Positions 1 to 11,230 of a stretch of 64,000 bases of DNA are shown piece after piece. The notes beneath the pieces were generated by a model. It was not told where the DNA came from and ran no database searches. It was given only the letters and a program-made list of their open reading frames with translations. Each line of letters starts with the position of its first letter. Positions within the stretch are counted from its first letter, which is position 1. The translations under genes were made by a program, and so were the position numbers. This DNA comes from Neckera pumila (lineage: Eukaryota; Streptophyta; Bryopsida; Hypnales; Neckeraceae), in NCBI GenBank assembly GCA_963969595.1, contig OZ018408.1, forward strand, positions 16,489,823-16,553,822. The letters are read 5' to 3'.

Positions 1-276
1 ACTTTTCTCAAAACACTTTGAACTAAAACAAGTTTTAAATTAACATAAGTTTCACCTCCAAGAATCCGTTTGGCATTTCGAATCTCCAATCAAAAGTTAT
101 GGACAAATCTAGAAAGAGGATTTTTAAAAATGTTAAAGAAAATGTCCATTCCCACCCCCTCTCTCAAATTTGTCCATAACTTTTGATTGGAGATTCAAAA
201 GGCCAAATGGATTTTTGGAGGTGAAACTTATCTTCATTTACCAACATTTTTTAGTTCAAAGTTTTAAGAAAAAAGT
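1..276. repeat. Foldback (inverted-repeat) element cut by the window start
   Basis: Positions about 1-113 and 166-276 are imperfect reverse complements. For example TAAGTTTCACCTCCAA on the left pairs with TTGGAGGTGAAACTTA on the right, and both arms share an ATTTGTCCATAAC-type stretch in opposite orientation. A spacer of about 50 bp separates the arms. The pairing still holds at position 1, so the element probably extends out of the window. It has no coding capacity. It is most likely a non-autonomous DNA transposon, but the superfamily cannot be assigned. Confidence 0.6.
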
Positions 277-2385
277 GATTTTACTATGCCTAAATGAGGT
301 CTAAAATTCTACTTTTAACACAATTCTTTGTTTTTGACTTAACTATGAATGCTTGAGAAACTACAAGTTCAAATTCATTTATCCCACATGGGTTGCTCTA
401 CCTCCTACCACCCCATGTGTATATGGAGAATTGTCTTTTCACTAGAAAACCCGAAACATGTTATTGATGACAAATGGTTGTAATGCATTATTCAATGGAT
501 TCTTTGCCAACATCTTTTTCTACAAATATTTGTTGATTTGTATGTGTGGTCCTAAAATTAACAAAGAAAATGAAACAAAACATAGTGCACAACCACTATC
601 CTGGTACCTAAGCTTGCATTAATTTTTTGAGGATGAATTTTGTGGATGAGGACTCTAGGGAGGGAAAGGCAGCCTCTTTGCAGGCTACTAAATGTAATGA
701 TGAAAGATATTCCTTGTCCCCATCTTCTATTAAAATTTAGGCCAAAAATATGGAAATCTCTAGTCACACGTACCTGCCCAAAATTTCTACGTAGCCAAAA
801 AAAGCATGTTAATCCTTTAGGGATTAGTATCATTCAATTTAATATTGTAATTTTTTTATGAATTAAAAAAAGAAAACGACTTTACTTGTCCATCAAGAAA
901 AGCAATCAATGTAAAACCTCAAACAAACATATGGATTCTTTCATTAATATTTGTTTGAATATATATGATTTTGAAAATTAATTTGGCCACATTAATTTTA
1001 TGAATAAAAACATATGTTCCAATATTTAGAATTTAAACTAAAATTTAAAGTTTGATACAATAGATTTATTTATTTTGAAAATTAATATTGATATTTAAAT
1101 AATATCCATGTTGAATGTTTAATTCGTTTTGGCTCTATTGACTTCATGTTTGAGACCTTTTGTATAAATTTTGTAGTATAGATTTTAATCATTATCTTTA
1201 TACGTAAAGCTTTATTTTGCATCCTTTTGATAAATAACATAAAGTTATGGGTATATGAAAATATCAATGTTAAATAGGTAATCTAAAAAGAGAGTAACTC
1301 GTTTTATTTATTGAATAAATTTATACCTACACAAAACCTTTGAACCATTCTATTTCAAATAATGAGATGAAAGTTATGAAGAGTTTTAGTTTGCAAGTAA
1401 TAAAGGTAGAAAAAATATATAAAGTTGTTATTTGACCTTTGTTTTCAAAACTTTCAAATGAAAACAAAAATATAAGATATTCTTTTTTGATAGAACATTT
1501 TTACCGTTAGATTGACAATCCTCAATTTATTGTTAAAGTCATTTGCATTTTAGGTAATCCTTTCATTCAATACCACCTTCTAATTTATAAATTCTTTTAA
1601 GATGAATTTGAATTCTTTGTTTGTTATATACGTTTGATGTATTTTCAAGCCATTTTCCAACATTTTTACTAAAGTGCACAAGCTATAGAATATACATGTT
1701 TCATTCCCAAAAAAATTGAAAGACAAACTTCAAGTTTTTGAAGGGATATATTGATCTTGCAATTGATGGGGATTTTTACTCTAAATTTTGGGAGGATGTA
1801 CTCAAATAAGTTAACTAAAAGATTTTTCAATTAGATATATGAAAGAAAGATCATAGGTGAAAATTTTAGCCTTGTCATTGTTAAGAGTATTTTGAAGCAA
1901 TTTTTGGCTTCAAAACACATATATAGAGGATATGAAGCAATAGTAGCTTATAATCATTATTTGGAATGTTTTGCTTATTACATTTTGCTATTTTTGTATT
2001 GGCATGCCACAAGAGGTGACAAATAGAAACACTTGAAATATTAGATGAAGTAGTGATATTTGAATAATTATGCATTAGAAAAGAGTTTGAAGGATATAGA
2101 AGACTGCAATTGTTTGACATGCTCTTTGTGCACTCTTGTGCACTCAATGTATTCTTGTCCATTTGAACTAAAAATTTAAAACAAATATAATACAAATGAT
2201 TTAAAAAATATTAAGCAAGAAATTATTATAAAAGTCAAAAGATCAAATTTTAGGTCTATGCATATATTAAAAAAAGATTGAAATTTTAGTATATTATTTT
2301 GAGGATATTGAATTTTGAACCTTTCATTTAATAATGTACTTTGATAAAAAATAAAAAATATTTTGAGGTTAAAAAAATCTCCATT
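277..2385. other. AT-rich intergenic DNA without a recognisable gene
   Basis: Only short ORFs (up to about 100 codons) with no recognisable domain and AT-driven composition. Around 1,310-1,420 there is partial similarity to about 61,140-61,260 (shared GATGAAAGTTATGA core), so part of it is dispersed repeat. No tRNA- or rRNA-like sequence was noticed. Confidence 0.5.
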
Positions 2386-2860
2386 TTAACCCTTAAAGGA
2401 CTACATGTTCAAATTTTGAACAACGGATGAACATCTCAAGCACACAAAAATGAATGTTTTCATCCACCAATTTTTTTAGAGAGTCTTCTGTTAGTTTGTT
2501 TAAAACTTTTACAATGTAGATTTTGAAGACTCTGCTTTGAAAATGTTCTAAAATTCAATAGATACTAGCAGTATGGTCTCAAACAATGACCCTTCAAAAA
2601 AGACTTGAATAAAAAATAAAAGTAAAAATCTTCAAAAATTACTGTGATTATAACTTAATATTTTGAACTTCAAGGAAAAGAAATCTTGTAAAAATCGTAA
2701 ATTGATATTCAATCTAAAATCAATTTAAGAAGGAACTTTTAATTTTTGGTTTCAAATTTTATTCAAATTTATTGGTTTGTATACTGGTTGATCTAACTAT
2801 ATAGATATGATCTATGGATCATATTTTACAGCTCTTGTTTAAGATTCATTATTAATTTGT
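2386..2860 (+). repeat. Dispersed repeat with TTAA-CCCTTAAAGG end, also present inverted at about 60.2-60.7 kb
   Basis: It begins TTAACCCTTAAAGGAC and runs into AT-rich DNA. About 60,240-60,707 reads as a diverged copy in the opposite orientation: both share TTAA+CCC ends, TTCAAATTTTGAACAA-like and TTTTTGGTTTCAAA stretches, and a VTGATC-type block near the far side. The TTAA plus CCC terminus matches the better preserved elements at 6.4, 22.5 and 25.9 kb. The other end of this copy is not delimited. Confidence 0.5.
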
Positions 2861-3621
2861 TATTCTAAATTGCATTTTAAAATACATCTTGACAATCTTG
2901 GAAATTTGGACTCCTCCATGGTCTTTAACTCCTCAATGCCCAACAACTTTTTTGACATGGAAATTTTCAATGAATTGTTCCACTTTGATATTTTCTTGCA
3001 AATGGATGTGCTTGAATTTTTTTAAATTTAACCATACCAAAGTAAAGAATAATTTGTCTAATATGCATAGAATTAATTGTAAAAAATCTTAGCTGCTAAA
3101 TTTTTAGATGGAACAATTTTGGATGATCAACTTATCGGCAAAAAATGCAACTTTTGGAGAAGAAAAATTATAAGAAGATGAATAATGCATTCTCATCCCC
3201 CACAAAAAAAGATTGTATTGGAATACAAGGTTAATGCAGTATTTTTTGATATAAAAAATAAAAAATGAAAAACTCTTTCAATTTTTAACACATTTTCAAT
3301 CAGAAAGAGTAGAAAGCCAAAACTAACCAAATTAGATCCTATAAAATGAATTTTCTTATATATGTGTTAAGTCTTGAAATTTAATAGTTAATATTATTAG
3401 CATATTGTTTGGAGCATCTTCAAAAAATTTGGATTCATTCTAATTACTTCTGTATTCTTAATCACACCATATTGAACCTTGTATTTTTAAAATGTTCAAA
3501 AAAATGTTTTTTTTTTCCAACTCTACTATTCCATTCATTGTAAAAAAAATTACATTTGTTCCTTTTTTCTATTAGACAACATTTTCTAAATGAATATTAA
3601 AATCAAAAAATGCAACAAGTA
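2861..3621. other. AT-rich intergenic DNA, nothing recognised
   Basis: Low-complexity A/T-rich sequence. The longest ORF, near 2,889-3,092, has no recognisable motif. Confidence 0.5.
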
Positions 3622-3623
3622 TA

Positions 3624-4403
3624 CAGTGACTCTCAAAAGTAATTGGCCACCCTTAAAAACGCTCTCATAAATTGAGAAATTGAAATATTGAAGTGGGATT
3701 TAGACATGATGGTGTACAAAAGGAATTCTATCCTCATGTGTAATTTTACTTTAAATGGACTATATTTAGACCTATTATTAATTGAATGAAATTTCTATAG
3801 AAAAAAAAACTTTTTGTGAGAAGTCAAAATGTCCCATTTCTTTTTATAGGAAGAATGTACATCTTGACTAGAATCACATGTTACAGGTTTCATGAATTTT
3901 GGATTTTTATTAATTGAGATTTAATTGATTGAAATTTGACCCCCAATTTTTTTTTTTTAATTTTTCACTTCTTAAATTGCAAAAATTATATGCTTTTGCT
4001 ATATATAATCATCTTATATTATTTAAATTTAAATTTTATTTTTTTGCAATTTATGGAATGAAAAATAAAAAAAACAAAATTTTGGGGTCAAATTTCAATC
4101 AATTAAATCTCAGTCAATAAAAATCTAAAATTCATGAAATTTGTAACATGTGATTCTAGTCAAGATTTACATTCTTCCTATAAAAAGAAATGGGACATTT
4201 TGACTTCTCACAAAAAGTTTTTTTTTCTATAGAAATTTCATTCAATTAATAATAGGTCTAAATATAGTCCATTTAAAGTAAAATTACACATGAGAATAGA
4301 ACTCCTTTTGTACAACATCATATCTAAATCTCACTTCAAAATTTTAATTTCTCAATTTATGAGAGCGTTTTTAAGGGTGGCCAACTACTTTTGGGAGTCA
4401 CTG
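3624..4403. mobile_element. 780-bp foldback MITE with Tc1/mariner-type ends and TA target duplication
   Basis: The left end reads CAGTGACTCTCAAAAGTAAT. The right end reads ATTACTTTTGGGAGTCACTG apart from one or two differences. Each end is flanked by TA (3622-3623 and 4404-4405). The inverted repeats continue inward for roughly 340 bp per arm with few mismatches, leaving about 100 bp in the middle. CAGT(G) termini with a TA duplication are typical of Tc1/mariner elements (family knowledge). There is no transposase ORF, so this is a non-autonomous derivative. Transcribed, it would fold into a very long hairpin. Confidence 0.85.
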
Positions 4404-4507
4404 TATGTCAACTTATTACTCTATAAGTCCCTCGATTACAAAGTATTGAGATTTGTTTCATCCTACTGAGAATTTGGCATTGAAAATTTAAGGAAGACAC
4501 ACTGTGT

Positions 4508-5457
4508 CCTCTTGGTCCTTGAGGGATTAGTCCCTCAAAGACCGAGGCCCTTTTTTTGCCAAAAAACACTCAAAATTGTCATTTCTATAGCAAAAAGTAA
4601 AAAAATTGAAAAATGTTTTTTTTTTCCACATCTAACCACAGGATCTTACACCTAACTAGTATAAGAATGTGTGGAAAAATTTCAGAATTTTTGACCTCAC
4701 AAATTGCAAGATAGCTGCATATAAAGTGAAAAAAACAAGTTTTTCAGCACATTGCGGGACTAGATTTTTTGACTTTGAACATTTTTAACTTAAAATTTTT
4801 GCACTACAGAGTTTTGAACTTTAAATCTTTGTAGTGGAGATTTGAGTTGAAAGTCTAGCAAAAAGAAAAATTCAAAAAAACTTAATTATCATTCTTTAAA
4901 AAATTATTAAGTAGAAGTATATACGAGATAGAAGGAAAATCTAAAATATTCATATATTTTAGATAGAATTAAAATGCACTAATTCCAATGGTGAGATTGT
5001 TCCAGCAAGTCATATAAACCATGCCAAAGAAAAAAAATTGAGGAATTTGAAAAATTGCATTCAGAAATGCATCCTAGAAGTTATTTTTTTCAAGAAGATG
5101 CTCTAATTGCCCAAAAAACAAGAATGTCCATAACTTTCTCATAACAAATCCAAATGAAATGAATCAAAGCTTTCCAGATAGACAAAAATATAATCTATGA
5201 AAAAAAATATTAAGAAAAAAATCAAATTTTTGTCCATTTTTTTTGATGCCAGGGCTGCCTGTCGTCCCCTATTTCAAGCTTATTTGGTCATAGTTTTTTT
5301 TCCCGGGCACCGATTGTGAAAAACATTATATTCCCACAAAGCTTATTAGTTTTTCTATCTTCAAAAAAAGTTTCAAAAAATCAAGACAAAATTTCAGCCC
5401 ATAAGTACTTGTTCAAAAACGCATTTGTCTCTCGAACGGACAATGATCCTTTAGGGG
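4508..5457. repeat. Degenerate copy of the TTAA repeat family, right end intact
   Basis: The right end is CCTTTAGGGG followed by TTAA (5458-5461), as in the complete copy at 6386-7296. The interior shares an ordered series of blocks with that copy: an AATCTAACCA(T/C)AGGATCTT-type block, a TCCATAACTTTCTCAT-like block and a GGGCACCGATT block, in the same order. The left terminus is not conserved. The 4404-4507 and 5462-6381 flanks are AT-rich and hold no recognisable gene. Confidence 0.55.
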
Positions 5458-6385
5458 TTAAGGAGTCAATGCTATATTTTTACTTCACACTATAAAATTT
5501 ACCTATAGAGTAGCACTCAAAACCACATCAAAATATTAGAAGCAAAACATTATTTTACCTAAAAGATAATTAAAAATCTAAAAACATTAATACAATCAAA
5601 ATATAATATTTGAAATTGAAATTGAAATTATTTAATGATATACATTTAACATATTTGTCTACTAGAATAATTTAGGTTTAAGAATTTCATTCACAACCTT
5701 TAATCCTTTTTGGTTAAATTTTGGGGTATATGGAGGTAGTGTGACAATATAAAAGTCTTTTACCAAAGGTTTCATTTAAATTGTTGAAAAAATATTTTTT
5801 TCAAAATTTCAGAATTTTATCAAACAAACAATATGATGTTTTTTATATAATAATTTAAATTCAAAAATAATAAGTCACGGTTTAACAATACCTGTTTTGA
5901 AAACTTAAAAGTCTTAAGAAACAATGAACAATTGTACATCGTACTACAAAAATGCCATATAGAAATGGGTAGAAAAAAATTCAGAAACTTTGTCCTTATA
6001 GATTGAAGACTATAGTATTTGAAGTTTTAAGAAAAAGTTTTTCGATGTCTTTGCTTGACAAGGTCAATAAACTCTCGCTCTTCTTAGAGTGAGATTTTTG
6101 CTCTTCACATGGGAGGCACAACTCTTTATAGGGCACTTATAATGCAATCCTTTTATACTACTTTCAATGTCATGTAGACTTTTAAAAATTCATTATCTAT
6201 TTAGTGGTTGAAATTTTTTTACAACAAACAATTTTAGTATGTGGCACATTGGATATACTACCCTACCAAATATTTAATTTAATGAATAGGGATCAATTTA
6301 GTTTCTTTTTGGACTTAGAATCTGAAAAACTGTGCATATCCCCTTGTATAAATGCACATAAAATGTACCGCATTTTAGGGTTTAA

Positions 6386-7296
6386 CCCCTAAAGGCCCAA
6401 GGCATTTTCTAGCTTTGAAACCACTAAAAATTGCCAATTCTATTGCAATCACTCAAGAAACCAAAAAAACTTTTTTTTTTAGAATCTAACCATAGGATCT
6501 TGTACTTCACTTGTTAGATCATGTGTTAAAAATTTCATGAAGTTTGACCGTATGAATTGGAAGATATTAGCATTTGAAGTTGGAAAAAAAAGTTTTCTTG
6601 AATTGTGGCCTGCAATTTCAGATGAGTTTGATGGCCATTTGTAGATTTCTTTTGCACTATATACCTTTGGGTTAAATTTTTTATGTTGAACATTTAAATC
6701 AAGAGTCGGGGATTTTTTTTTCAAAACTTCAAAATTTGATTTTCACATATAAAAAATTTGTTAAGTAGAAGTAGGTCCAAAATTGAATGAAATACTAAAT
6801 CGTTAATAGTTCTTAGGTGGAATTAAAACACCATAATCTCAACAATGGGATTGTTCTTGCAAAAAAACTTAACTTTTTCAAAAAAAAATTTGAAAAAATT
6901 TGACAATTGCATTCAAAAATGAATTCTATAAGTTGTTTTTTGAAGAAGATGCTAAATTGCCCGAAAAACAAGATTGTCTATAACTTTCTCATTTTGAGTC
7001 CAAATAGAATAAATCAAAGCTTCAAATAGACAAAAGCATGATCTTTGAGAAAAGAAATTAAAAAAAAGAAAATACAATTTTTTACAGATTTTTTTTTCTA
7101 TCCGGCAAGTTGTTTTTTTGACTTTAGGTGGCATAACTTTTGCTTTGGGCACCGATTTAAAAAATTTATATTTCTAGAAAGCTAATGTGATTCCCTATCT
7201 TCAAAAAAAGTTTCAAAAAATCAGTTCAAAATTTCAAGTCATACGAGCTTGTCCAAAGTCCCAAGTATCCTCAAGGGGACTTTAGGCCTTTAGGGG
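6386..7296. mobile_element. 911-bp TTAA-flanked non-autonomous element (piggyBac-like ends)
   Basis: The element starts CCCCTAAAGGCCCAAGG and ends with the reverse complement of CCCCTAAAGGCCTAAAG. TTAA lies on both sides (6382-6385 and 7297-7300). It has no ORF of transposase size. TTAA duplication with C-rich termini is the hallmark of piggyBac-type transposons (family knowledge). The assignment is an inference from the ends alone. Related copies lie at 4.5-5.46, 22.52-23.08 and 25.87-26.41 kb. Confidence 0.6.
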
Positions 7297-7300
7297 TTAA

Positions 7301-8019
7301 ATATATTTTCTGTCTTTCAAAAAACAAAATTTTCAAAGTGAAAACTTTCAATACTAACTTTTAAACTTAAATTCTATTTATAAAAGATAAATTTGGATAT
7401 TTTTATTCTATATTACAAATTAGGGATTATCTAGTGTGCACCAATTTGAGGCCATATTTTTGTCCTATGTCCCATGCCATGATCCATGGTAGTTTTTTTG
7501 GCACTCGCATCTTGTATCATGTTAGTTATGTACTTTTCAAATTTCAAGAGTAAAAGACGAGCACTGCATATCCTATCTAAAGTTGCATGTTGAGCGTCCA
7601 AATTCACGCATTATAATTTTTGAAGTGAACACTCCATCAAGAAAAAATTATATTTCCACTAAGGGGGAATAGATTCACACCTTATATAAAAATTTCAAGA
7701 AAGATCCATTCAAAATTGATTTCTTAAGAGCCTATCCAAATTTCGAATTGGTCATAATGTATCGTACATTCTTTTATAGTAAAGATTTGAAAGGTTTTAT
7801 TTTAATTAAAACAAAACATCAACCAATCTAAGATTAATAATATAAAAATAAAAATAAAAATAAAAAACAATAAATATAATAATCATTATATTCTATACAA
7901 TATTTTCTTGTTTTCAATAATTCAAATTTACATTGGATAAATCAACTTTTCTAATACGTTTACTTTGATAGATTTATTTTACTTTAGTAGTTTTATTTTA
8001 CTTTGGTGCATCCATACCC
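7301..8019. other. Intergenic DNA upstream of the SPT2 homologue
   Basis: AT-rich, no recognisable gene. It contains a short (AAAATA)n-like tract near 7,845-7,870. It would hold distal promoter elements, but none can be named. Confidence 0.4.
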
Positions 8020-8022
8020 ACA

Positions 8023-8030
8023 TATATATA
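8023..8030 (+). promoter_or_regulatory. TATA box of the SPT2 homologue
   Basis: TATATATA lies in a CACATATATATAGCTGG context, immediately before composition switches from AT-rich to mixed. The start site would fall near 8,055-8,065. It is the only well placed TATA element before the ORF at 9,287. Confidence 0.45.
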
Positions 8031-8054
8031 GCTGGTTCACCGCCTATGTCTACA

Positions 8055-9286
8055 TTTTAGAACTCTAAACCATTTACAAATACCTCAAATATCTTAAAAC
8101 CATTCAAGATTTTGTGAATCTACAATTTCCTAAAAAGAGTATGGACTTCCACGTCAAGTCCAATTCCGAAGAGCAGCGTCTCGAAAGCATCGATGCATAA
8201 AACAATTGAAGGAACTGCGTTTTAGGGTTTGGAGCTCCCAGTCGGAGTTCCCTTCTCGTTCAATTCCGTCCTTCTGCATGCCCGCGTTGGTTGTCCCAGA
8301 GGTCGCGGTTTCTCCGTCTTGTAGCAGCTCCAGTCAGTGCAATTGCGAGGGTGGATACTTTGTGGGAATAGTGAGAGGGAGTGGGGTGATGACCGTGATG
8401 GAGGTCGAAGTTTTTCGGAGAGTATCGCGTGGTAATGGCGGAGGAGCTCTGGCTGCGGAGACCTCGGGGCATGGTGGAGCGCTTGCGAGGACCTGTTTCG
8501 TCTTCTGCCTCTGTGTTGGAATGAAAATGATGCACTTGGATTGAACGCTGGCAGGATCTTCTCACCCTTTTTTCTCCAGGTGAACAATGCGCGAACCTAC
8601 ATGTGAATGAAGGGTTTGCGATTAGGTTGTTGGCACGGAGCCTCGTTAGATTGTGCGAGGTGGTGATGAGATTTGGAGCGCAATCACTTGATTTTTCCAA
8701 TTCTTTTCTTTGAGATTGGATTCGTGGTGATTGCAATTGGGGTTTTGAGTTTCGAAACCCTAGATCAGAAATTCGAGGATGTTTGGCAGAATTGTTTTTG
8801 GAACACGACTCTTCTCTGCCGTTTGAGGCTGCCTTTCTAGCTGTCGAATTCATCCGGTGAGGTGCTGTTCCCTGGTTTGATATGTGAGAGGCGTGAACTT
8901 TAGTTGGTGATGTAATCAAGTGCCCTGGCAAGCTATTTGGTTCTTAGTTTGTGACCTACCTATTGCTTGGATGCTTTTTATCTCGATCTCGACCTCATTT
9001 GGATAGAGCTGCGGCCATTCTACTTGGTGAGCAGAGGCTCAATCCAGGTACCGCATTTGGGAGGATTCAGTGTCTTTTTAACCGTGCTGCAAGGGGCACA
9101 ATTTGTATGTGGGATAGTCGTAGCTTGCTGGACACGTTTGTTTCGCAAATCCTTACCACTTAAGAGGTTCTCTGATTTGAGTGAGAAGAAAGGCGGGGCA
9201 TATCTCTCGCAATATCCTAACAGCTATTTTGCTAGTCGTCATCGTTTGGCGAATTGGGGTAGGATTAGAGAAGACAGTCTGCAAAG
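8055..9286 (+). other. Long leader (5' UTR) of the SPT2 homologue with upstream ATGs
   Basis: About 1.2 kb of GC-richer sequence separates the TATA box from the start codon. It carries many ATGs and several overlapping short frames, none resembling a known protein. The frames read on the opposite strand here (for example 8,260-8,931) show no domain and look like composition shadows. A leader intron is possible: CTCCAG-type acceptors and GTGAAC/GTACCG-type donors occur. No pair is convincing enough to assign. Confidence 0.4.
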
Positions 9287-11230
9287 ATGTCGTGGCGGGG
9301 CGAGAAGGTGGATTACCTGCAGAAGAGTAGGGACTTCTCTTTCTTGCACGACGACGATCGCGGTTCCCGAGACGCTCCTAGAAATAAAAAGGTTAGCGAT
9401 GATCGGACACCTGATAACCAGGAGGCTCGGGATCGGTTACTCCGTCTGAAGGCTCTGGAGAAGCAAAGGGCGGACAAGCAAAAGAAGCAGTATGTCGGGA
9501 GCCCTTCCCCCGAGAGAGAGGATCGTTACGAGCGGCGGGAGATGGAGAGGAACCCTGGGCCGAGCGGAAGCAAGCGACCGCCAGTAAAGGACAATTTCGG
9601 TTCGTTTTTTGGAAAGGGAGGGAAGGTGGTGGCGAAGCGGGTGGTGGACGAGAAGCGAGCGCGAGAAATAGCTGCTCGCGAAGCACGATCAGCTGAGGCG
9701 GAGAAGGCTGCCAAAGCTCGGGCAGAGAGCAGAAACGGTTCTTCTATGAGACCTCCAAGCAGACCTGCATCAAAACCGAAACCTGTGAACCCGGTGACAG
9801 TCAAAGCGCAGAAGCTCAAGGACAATCGAGATTATTCCTTTCTGTTTTCAAATGAGGCTCCGAGCAAACCTGAAGGTCGGGATTCTCGAGCAGAGCCCAG
9901 CAAGGCGTCGAAAGACGTTAGGGGTTCCTCAGAGGGTTTAACCAAACAGAAGTCCGTGAATGCACCATCTCAGAAAGCAAAGCCTGCAAGCAATGGTGGT
10001 TCGCGGCCTCAGGGATCTGCAAGTGGTCAGACTCGCAAAGCAGGTGCGAGTACGAGCAGGCCAGGGGCTGATCGGGATCGGGATCCTCGGTACGAAAGTG
10101 AGAGAAGGGCAGAGAAGGATCCACGACAGGCGAGCGGAGGAAGGGCCGAGAAAGATACACGAGAGTCACGGTACGACAGTGAAAGGAGGCCAGAGAGAAC
10201 CGTGCCATCATCTCGACCAGGATCAGCAAGCAAGAGTAGCTTGGACGAGAGGTCGTCGTCTCGAGGAGTGACGTCGAAGCTGCCATTGGCCTCCGACAGA
10301 GCCAAGAGAGATGGGCAAGAGAGGGCCAAGTCATTGGGGCCGAAAGCCACAAACCATGACAGAGCTCCATCTCGGGATTCGTTGTCGATGAAGCAGTCGA
10401 AGGTGACTCAAGTCTCAGGTCAAAGGATGTTATCCCAATCCAGTAACGGAGCCGTTCGGGAGAGGATGATGCAGAAATCGACAGCGGAGAGGAGGGTCGT
10501 GTCCCAGTCGGTCCAGAAAGTTAGTGGAATTGACGCCTCGTCCGGCATGAAACGGAAAATGGTTGGGGAGCCAGCAAAGAGGGCGTCGATAAATGCAAAG
10601 TCGAACGATGGCAGGAGAGTGGAGAGGACAAGAGACTTAGACTCAGACTCAGACCCGGACCAAGACTTGAGAAAACTGGTGGCTGGAGGACCTCGACTTG
10701 GAGCATCTGGCAGAGCTCCATCGGCGAACGCGAATGGGTTGAAACGCAAACCAAGTGACGAGCTTAGAAAGAAGACGCTGGATGCACCAACAAGGAGACC
10801 AATGGCAGAGGAGTCCATGAGGAGGAAACCGGGTGGGAATGAGCCTTTACGAAGAAACTCCAGCGATGAGCTGAGAAGGAGAGCGAGTGATGAGCCGATG
10901 CGGAGCAGGCCTGCCCCTGCAAAGGTGAAGAAGAGGGTTCGAGACTTGGAGGACTCGGAGTACGAGTCGGACAGTGATGACGGAGGACGTGTTCGATCAT
11001 CAGGGGTATCGGGAATCATCCAGAAATTGTTTCGATACAATCCGAACAAGTACAGGGATTTGGATGACGAAGATGACAAGAACATGGAAACCAGTTTCCG
11101 ACACATTCAGGCGGAAGAGAAGCGCAGTGCGCGATTGGCACGAGAGGAAGACGAGCGGGAGCAGGAGTTGATTGAGGAGGAGGAGCGGCAGGAGCGGCTG
11201 CGAATGCTCAAGAGACAGAAGGCTCGGTGA
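9287..11230 (+). CDS. SPT2: SPT2-type chromatin protein (histone H3-H4 binding), 647 aa, single exon
   Basis: The family binds histones H3-H4 through its C-terminal domain and acts in nucleosome handling during transcription (established for yeast and animal SPT2). The C-terminus, residues about 547-647, is a clear SPT2 domain: the acidic stretch SEYESDSDD, then IIQKLFRYNPNKYRD, an acidic linker, and a Glu/Arg helix containing AEEKRSARLAREEDE and EEERQERLRMLKR. Around residues 179-193 the motif RDYSFLFSNEAP matches a conserved short segment that I recall from plant SPT2 proteins, and a second such segment, RDFSFLHDDD, lies near the N-terminus. The region between is Lys/Arg/Ser-rich, low complexity and probably disordered, with internal repeats of the type ERRAEKDPR and RRKPSDELRR. 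The start ATG is in AAAGATGTC context and gives full length. The gene ends TGA. Antisense frames of up to 228 codons are shadows. Confidence 0.9.
   Translation: MSWRGEKVDYLQKSRDFSFLHDDDRGSRDAPRNKKVSDDRTPDNQEARDRLLRLKALEKQRADKQKKQYVGSPSPEREDRYERREMERNPGPSGSKRPPVKDNFGSFFGKGGKVVAKRVVDEKRAREIAAREARSAEAEKAAKARAESRNGSSMRPPSRPASKPKPVNPVTVKAQKLKDNRDYSFLFSNEAPSKPEGRDSRAEPSKASKDVRGSSEGLTKQKSVNAPSQKAKPASNGGSRPQGSASGQTRKAGASTSRPGADRDRDPRYESERRAEKDPRQASGGRAEKDTRESRYDSERRPERTVPSSRPGSASKSSLDERSSSRGVTSKLPLASDRAKRDGQERAKSLGPKATNHDRAPSRDSLSMKQSKVTQVSGQRMLSQSSNGAVRERMMQKSTAERRVVSQSVQKVSGIDASSGMKRKMVGEPAKRASINAKSNDGRRVERTRDLDSDSDPDQDLRKLVAGGPRLGASGRAPSANANGLKRKPSDELRKKTLDAPTRRPMAEESMRRKPGGNEPLRRNSSDELRRRASDEPMRSRPAPAKVKKRVRDLEDSEYESDSDDGGRVRSSGVSGIIQKLFRYNPNKYRDLDDEDDKNMETSFRHIQAEEKRSARLAREEDEREQELIEEEERQERLRMLKRQKAR

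Noticed and set aside
8260..8931. 223-codon minus frame in the SPT2 leader
   Set aside because: Several overlapping frames are open here because of GC-rich composition. No motif, no splice or promoter context.
10420..11106. 228-codon antisense frame over the SPT2 gene
   Set aside because: Serine/leucine-rich complement of a Lys/Arg/Ser-rich coding sequence with no domain; a shadow of the real gene.
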